DNA of 64,000 nucleotides, taken from assembly GCA_000023405.1 (NCBI GenBank), contig CP001643.1, forward strand, positions 3,410,001 through 3,474,000. The letters are read 5' to 3'. Position numbers and translations under genes: made by a program. The notes beneath the pieces are model-generated. The model saw only the letters and a list, made by a program, of their open reading frames with translations, was not told the DNA's origin and did not search any database. The DNA is from Brachybacterium faecium DSM 4810. GTDB taxonomy: Bacteria > Actinomycetota > Actinomycetes > Actinomycetales > Dermabacteraceae. Numbering within the stretch: position 1 is the first letter of the stretch; each line of letters begins with the position of its first letter. Below are positions 60,323 through 64,000 of this stretch, piece by piece.

Positions 60323-61879
60323 TCAGCGCAGCGTGCCGAGGACTCCCTCCACCGCGGCCAGCACGGTTCCGTCCCGCAGCCGTGCCTCGGCCTCGGCGAT
60401 GTCCGGGGCGAGGAAGCGGTCCGGGCCGGGCCCCTCCACGGTGCGGCGCAGCACCGCGATGGCGGCGGCGGAGGCGGCCGACGCGGCCAGCGGGGCGCGC
60501 AGGTCGATCGCCCGGGCGGCGGTGAGCAGCTCGATCGCGAGCACCCGCCGGAGGTTCTCCACGCTGGTGCGCAGCTTGCGGGCGGCGTGCCAGCCCATCG
60601 AGACGTGGTCCTCCTGCATCGCGGAGGAGGGGATCGAGTCCACGCTCGCCGGCATCGCCAGGCGCTTCATCTCCGAGACCAGGGCGGCCTGGGTGTACTG
60701 GGCGATCATGAAGCCGGAGTCCACGCCCGGGTCGTCGGCCAGGAAGGGCGGCAGGCCGTGGGAGCGGGCCTTGTCGAGCATCCGGTCGGTGCGGCGCTCC
60801 GCGATCGAGGCGAGGTCCGCGCCCACCACGGCGAGGAAGTCGAGCACGTAGGCCACGGGCGCGCCGTGGAAGTTGCCGTTGGAGGTGACGGTGCCGTCCT
60901 CGAGCACCACGGGGTTGTCGATCGCGGCGGCGAGCTCGCGCTCGGCGACGCCGCGGGCGTGCTCGATCGTGTCGCGCACGCCGCCGGCGACCTGCGGGGC
61001 GCAGCGCAGCGAGTACGCATCCTGCACGCGGGAGCCCTCCGCGGCGACGTCGGCGATGATCGGCGAGCCCTCGAGCACGGCCAGGATGTTCGCGGCGGAG
61101 GCGGCCTGCCCGGGATGCGGGCGCAGCGGGGTGTGCAGCGCGGGGCGGAACACGGTGTCGCGGCCGCGCAGGGCCTGCACGGACAGGGCGGTGGTGAGAT
61201 CCGCGGCGCGCACCAGCTCGTCGAGGTCGGCGAGGGCCAGCAGCAGCATGCCGAGCATGCCGTCGGTGCCGTTGATGAGCGCGAGGCCCTCCTTCTCCTC
61301 GAGCAGCACCGGCGCGATCCCGGCCTCGGCCAGCAGCTCCGGCACCGGGCGCTCGGCGCCCTCCCGGTCGCGGGCGCGCCCCTCCCCCATCAGCACGATC
61401 GCGCAGTGGGAGAGCGGGGCGAGATCCCCGGAGCAGCCCAGCGAGCCGTACTCGTGGACGATCGGGGTGATGTGGGCGTTCAGCAGCGCGAGCATCGTCT
61501 CGACCACGACGGGTCGCACCCCGGTGCGGCCGGAGGCGAGGGTGCGGGCGCGCAGCAGCATGAGGGCGCGCACCACCTCGGTCTCCACCTCGGGCCCGGT
61601 GCCGGCGGCGTGGGAGCGGATCAGGGAGCGCTGCAGGGCGTGGCGCATGCTCGGCGGGATCGACGTGTCGGCGAGCGCACCGAATCCGGTGGAGACGCCG
61701 TAGACGGGGGTGTCCCCGGCGGCGAGGGCGTCGATGTGGGAGCGCACGGCGGCGACCTGCTCGCGCGCGGCGGGGTCGAGCTCCACCAGGGCGCCGCGGC
61801 GGGCGACGGCGAGGACGTCCGCGGCGGTGAGACCGCTGGTGGACAGGGAGACGGCGGCAGGGGCGGCGGAACGGGTCAT
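60323..61879 (-). CDS. hutH: Histidine ammonia-lyase
   Basis: 518 residues. First step of histidine breakdown, to urocanate and ammonia. Catalytic Tyr60 (VYGVSTGFG) and the prosthetic-group stretch GSLGCSGDLAPLSH: the MIO electrophile would form from Cys149-Ser150-Gly151 rather than the commoner Ala-Ser-Gly. NGTDGMLGMLLLALADL and SIPSSAMQEDHVSMGW are also diagnostic. RBS AAAGGA before ATG 61877-61879. Same direction as the transporter and hutI upstream, so one operon. Confidence 0.96.
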   Translation of the reverse strand: MTRSAAPAAVSLSTSGLTAADVLAVARRGALVELDPAAREQVAAVRSHIDALAAGDTPVYGVSTGFGALADTSIPPSMRHALQRSLIRSHAAGTGPEVETEVVRALMLLRARTLASGRTGVRPVVVETMLALLNAHITPIVHEYGSLGCSGDLAPLSHCAIVLMGEGRARDREGAERPVPELLAEAGIAPVLLEEKEGLALINGTDGMLGMLLLALADLDELVRAADLTTALSVQALRGRDTVFRPALHTPLRPHPGQAASAANILAVLEGSPIIADVAAEGSRVQDAYSLRCAPQVAGGVRDTIEHARGVAERELAAAIDNPVVLEDGTVTSNGNFHGAPVAYVLDFLAVVGADLASIAERRTDRMLDKARSHGLPPFLADDPGVDSGFMIAQYTQAALVSEMKRLAMPASVDSIPSSAMQEDHVSMGWHAARKLRTSVENLRRVLAIELLTAARAIDLRAPLAASAASAAAIAVLRRTVEGPGPDRFLAPDIAEAEARLRDGTVLAAVEGVLGTLR

Positions 61880-61940
61880 CGAGGTCCTTTCGGGGAGCGC
61901 GCGAGGGCGGTGCGCGGGCGCGGGTGCGGCCCGCGCGCTG

Positions 61941-63359
61941 TCACAGCAGCAGGTGCGCGAGCGGCGCGGCGAGCAGGATCGTGAGCATCACCCGCACGAA
62001 CCACAGCACCACGAGGTGGCCCACGTGCACCGGGATGCGGGTGGCGAGGACCGAGGGGACCAGCGCCGAGAAGAACACGATCTGGGAGACGGCGGTGACG
62101 CCCACGGTGAAGCGCAGCACCTCCGACTCGTGGCCGGAGACGACGGTGGCGGGCAGGAACATCTCGGCGATGCCGACGGCGACCGCCTTGCCGGCCAGCG
62201 CCGGATCGGGCAGCTGCACGAGATACGCGACCGGCACGAACAGCCAGCCGACCAGGTCGAACACGGGCGTGTAGGTGGCCAGCAGCAGTCCGGCCAGACC
62301 GATCGACAGGATCGAGGGGACGATCGCGGCGGCCATCAGCACGCCGTCCTTGAAGGTCTCCCAGCTGCCGCGCACCACGCCCGGGGCGATGGCCAGCGCA
62401 CGCATCGCCTCGTCCCAGGCCTGAGCCACGCGGCTGCCGCGCGAGACCGGCTCGGGCAGGTGCTCGACCCCCTCGAAGGGCACCTCCGGCACGCGGCTCA
62501 GCGGCGGGATCCGCACCGTGATCGCGGTGACCGCGAAGGTGATGACCAGGGTGAGGAAGAAGTACAGCGTCCAGTGGTGCATGAGGTCGAGCGTGCTGGC
62601 CACGATCACCATGAAGGTCGCGGAGACGGTGGAGAAGCCGGTCGCGATGATCGCGGCCTCCTTCCCGGTGTACCGGCCCTCGCGGTAGACGCGGTCGGTG
62701 ATCAGCAGCGCGAGGGAGTAGGAGCCGACGAACGAGGCGACGGCGTCGACGGCGGCCCGGCCGGGGACCTTCCACACCGGGCGCATGATCGGCTGCACGA
62801 GCACGCCGATGAACTCCATCAGCCCGTAGTTGATCAGCAGGGCGAGGAACACGGCGCCGACGGGGACGATCAGGCCCACCGGGATCCCGAGCTTCTCCCA
62901 CAGGAAGGGGCCGATGTCCGGGTTGGCGAGCGGTCCCGGGTAGTAGCCGAGCGCCGCGCACACCGCGACGCCGAGGCCGACGATGTTCGCGAGCGCGAAA
63001 CCGGTGCGCACCGGTCCGCGGCGCCAGGAGCCGGTGGCGAAGGGGCGCACGGTGCCGAGCAGCACCAGGGCCACCACCACCCACGGCACCGCGGGCCCCA
63101 GCACGGCCATCACGGCGGTCAGGGCGTGGTCGACGAGGATCGTGGAGTCCCCGCCGATGTCGACGGTGACGAAGAACATCGCCAGGCCCATGGCGCTGTA
63201 GACGACGAAGCGCCAGCGGCGCGGCGGGATCGTCCGCTCCGTGCCGTCGGCGCAGATCACGGAGCGGGCGCGGCCGGCGGCGGAGTCGTCGAAGAGCCGC
63301 CGCTCGGGCCTCGAGCCGTCGCCGGCCGGGTCGTTCACTGCATCGGACGTCGTCATCAT
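61941..63359 (-). CDS. YjiH-family membrane transporter, likely for histidine or urocanate
   Basis: 472 residues, about 11 helices, with a nucleoside-recognition ('Gate') domain: INYGLMEFIGVLVQPIMRPVWKVPG, SFVGSYSLALLITDRVYREGRY and FLPATVVSGHESEVLRF. YjiH proteins are repeatedly found in hut clusters, and here it lies between hutI and hutH, so import of histidine is the best guess; direct evidence is lacking. RBS GAGGAG; ATG at 63359 (or 63356). Confidence 0.88.
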   Translation of the reverse strand: MMTTSDAVNDPAGDGSRPERRLFDDSAAGRARSVICADGTERTIPPRRWRFVVYSAMGLAMFFVTVDIGGDSTILVDHALTAVMAVLGPAVPWVVVALVLLGTVRPFATGSWRRGPVRTGFALANIVGLGVAVCAALGYYPGPLANPDIGPFLWEKLGIPVGLIVPVGAVFLALLINYGLMEFIGVLVQPIMRPVWKVPGRAAVDAVASFVGSYSLALLITDRVYREGRYTGKEAAIIATGFSTVSATFMVIVASTLDLMHHWTLYFFLTLVITFAVTAITVRIPPLSRVPEVPFEGVEHLPEPVSRGSRVAQAWDEAMRALAIAPGVVRGSWETFKDGVLMAAAIVPSILSIGLAGLLLATYTPVFDLVGWLFVPVAYLVQLPDPALAGKAVAVGIAEMFLPATVVSGHESEVLRFTVGVTAVSQIVFFSALVPSVLATRIPVHVGHLVVLWFVRVMLTILLAAPLAHLLL

Positions 63360-63375
63360 CGACGGTCTCCTCTGG

Positions 63376-64000
63376 TCAGGACTGCGAGGTCGGGGCCTGC
63401 GGGATGCCGTGCCTCCACACGCGGTGGGTGAGCGGCATGCCGGGCCGGTAGGCGAGGTGGATCGCGGCGGGGGCGTCGAGCACGTGCAGATCGGCGCGGG
63501 CGCCGACCCCGAGGTGGCCGACGTCGGTGCGGCGCAGCGCGAGCGCCCCGCCGCGGGTGGCGGCGCGGAGCGCCTCGGCGAGCGAGAGGTGCATCTGCAG
63601 CACCGCGGTGGTGACGCAGAAGGTCATCGCGCTGGTGTAGCTGGTGCCGGGGTTGCAGTTGCTGGCGATCGCGAGCATCGCGCCGGCGTCCAGCAGCTGC
63701 CGGGCGGGGGCCAGGGGTGCGCGGGTGGAGAGGTCGCAGGCCGGCAGCGCGGTCGCGACCGTCGGCCCGGCGCCCACGGCGAGCCGGCCCGGGCCGTCGC
63801 CGGGCGCGGTGGGGCGGGAGGCGGTCGCGGCGAGCGCGTCGACGTCGGCCGGGCCGAGGTGGTTCACGTGGTCCACGCTCGCGGCCCCGAGCTCGGCGGC
63901 GAGCGCGACGCCGCCGCTGCGGCCGAGCTGGTTGCCGTGCACCCGCAGCCCGAGGCCGGCCGCGGCGCCGGCGCGCAGCACCCGGGCGGACTGGGCGGGG
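63376..64000 (-). CDS. hutI: Imidazolonepropionase, C-terminal part (5' end outside the window)
   Basis: The visible 207 codons hold the last half of an amidohydrolase: LRVHGNQLG (metal/substrate site), SVDHVNHLGPADVDALA (metal His), and AIASNCNPGTSYTSAM (the Asp-equivalent region and substrate loop). HutI opens imidazolonepropionate to N-formimino-glutamate. The frame is open to base 64000. Its stop lies 17 bases before the transporter start. Confidence 0.92.
   Translation of the reverse strand, partial: PAQSARVLRAGAAAGLGLRVHGNQLGRSGGVALAAELGAASVDHVNHLGPADVDALAATASRPTAPGDGPGRLAVGAGPTVATALPACDLSTRAPLAPARQLLDAGAMLAIASNCNPGTSYTSAMTFCVTTAVLQMHLSLAEALRAATRGGALALRRTDVGHLGVGARADLHVLDAPAAIHLAYRPGMPLTHRVWRHGIPQAPTSQS

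Overview
The window reads as chromosomal DNA from a very high-GC Gram-positive bacterium of the Actinomycetota. Start codons are often GTG, -10 boxes of the TANNNT type lie directly in front of start codons, two surface proteins carry LAxTG sortase signals, and there are a DUF222/HNH gene, an MhuD-like protein and DtxR-type iron boxes. The gene content fits Micrococcales, and a Brachybacterium-like member of the Dermabacteraceae is my best guess. That placement is inference, since there is no rRNA or marker gene here. I saw no tRNA, rRNA, CRISPR array, prophage or intact insertion sequence.

Layout. 1-14.1 kb: a cut-off enoyl-CoA hydratase-type gene, small membrane proteins and lipoproteins, an ArsR/SRPBCC pair with a clear palindromic operator, a Cds1-like PLP enzyme, an iron-box-controlled SIP-domain plus MhuD-like pair, a large wall-anchored StcE-like M66 metalloprotease, and a thiolase/acyl-CoA dehydrogenase operon. 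A 20-bp near-identical dyad upstream of both beta-oxidation loci suggests they share a regulator. 14.1-26.9 kb: housekeeping and accessory genes (GNAT, PdxH, GH25 lysozyme, glutamine amidotransferase, serine hydrolase, kinase, HNH protein, glutathione peroxidase, S9 peptidase). 26.9-30.2 kb: two Na+/H+ antiporters (a NhaD/arsenite-permease type, then NhaA) behind a leader that can fold into a pseudoknot. 30.2-39.4 kb: a wall-anchored PhoX phosphatase, an amino acid permease with a universal stress protein, an LssY_C membrane protein, a DHA2 drug exporter and an aldo/keto reductase.

39.4-48.6 kb: an 1181-residue exported protein of unknown function, then a complete four-gene siderophore uptake operon (binding lipoprotein, two permeases, ATPase) under an iron box, with a perfect 20-bp hairpin after the first gene. 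48.6-58.4 kb: DoxX, EamA, methyltransferase/FUSC, an NCS1 permease, a TetR-controlled ABC exporter, a cysteine hydrolase/DUF488 pair and an SDR. 58.4-64 kb: a protealysin-like M4 protease with a doubled propeptide motif and a C-terminal zinc ribbon, then the histidine-degradation genes hutH, a YjiH-type transporter and hutI, cut by the window end.

The strongest themes are iron (two DtxR-type boxes, the siderophore transporter, and SIP and MhuD-like proteins), sodium/pH homeostasis, surface proteins anchored by an LAxTG-type sortase, and widespread leaderless transcription.
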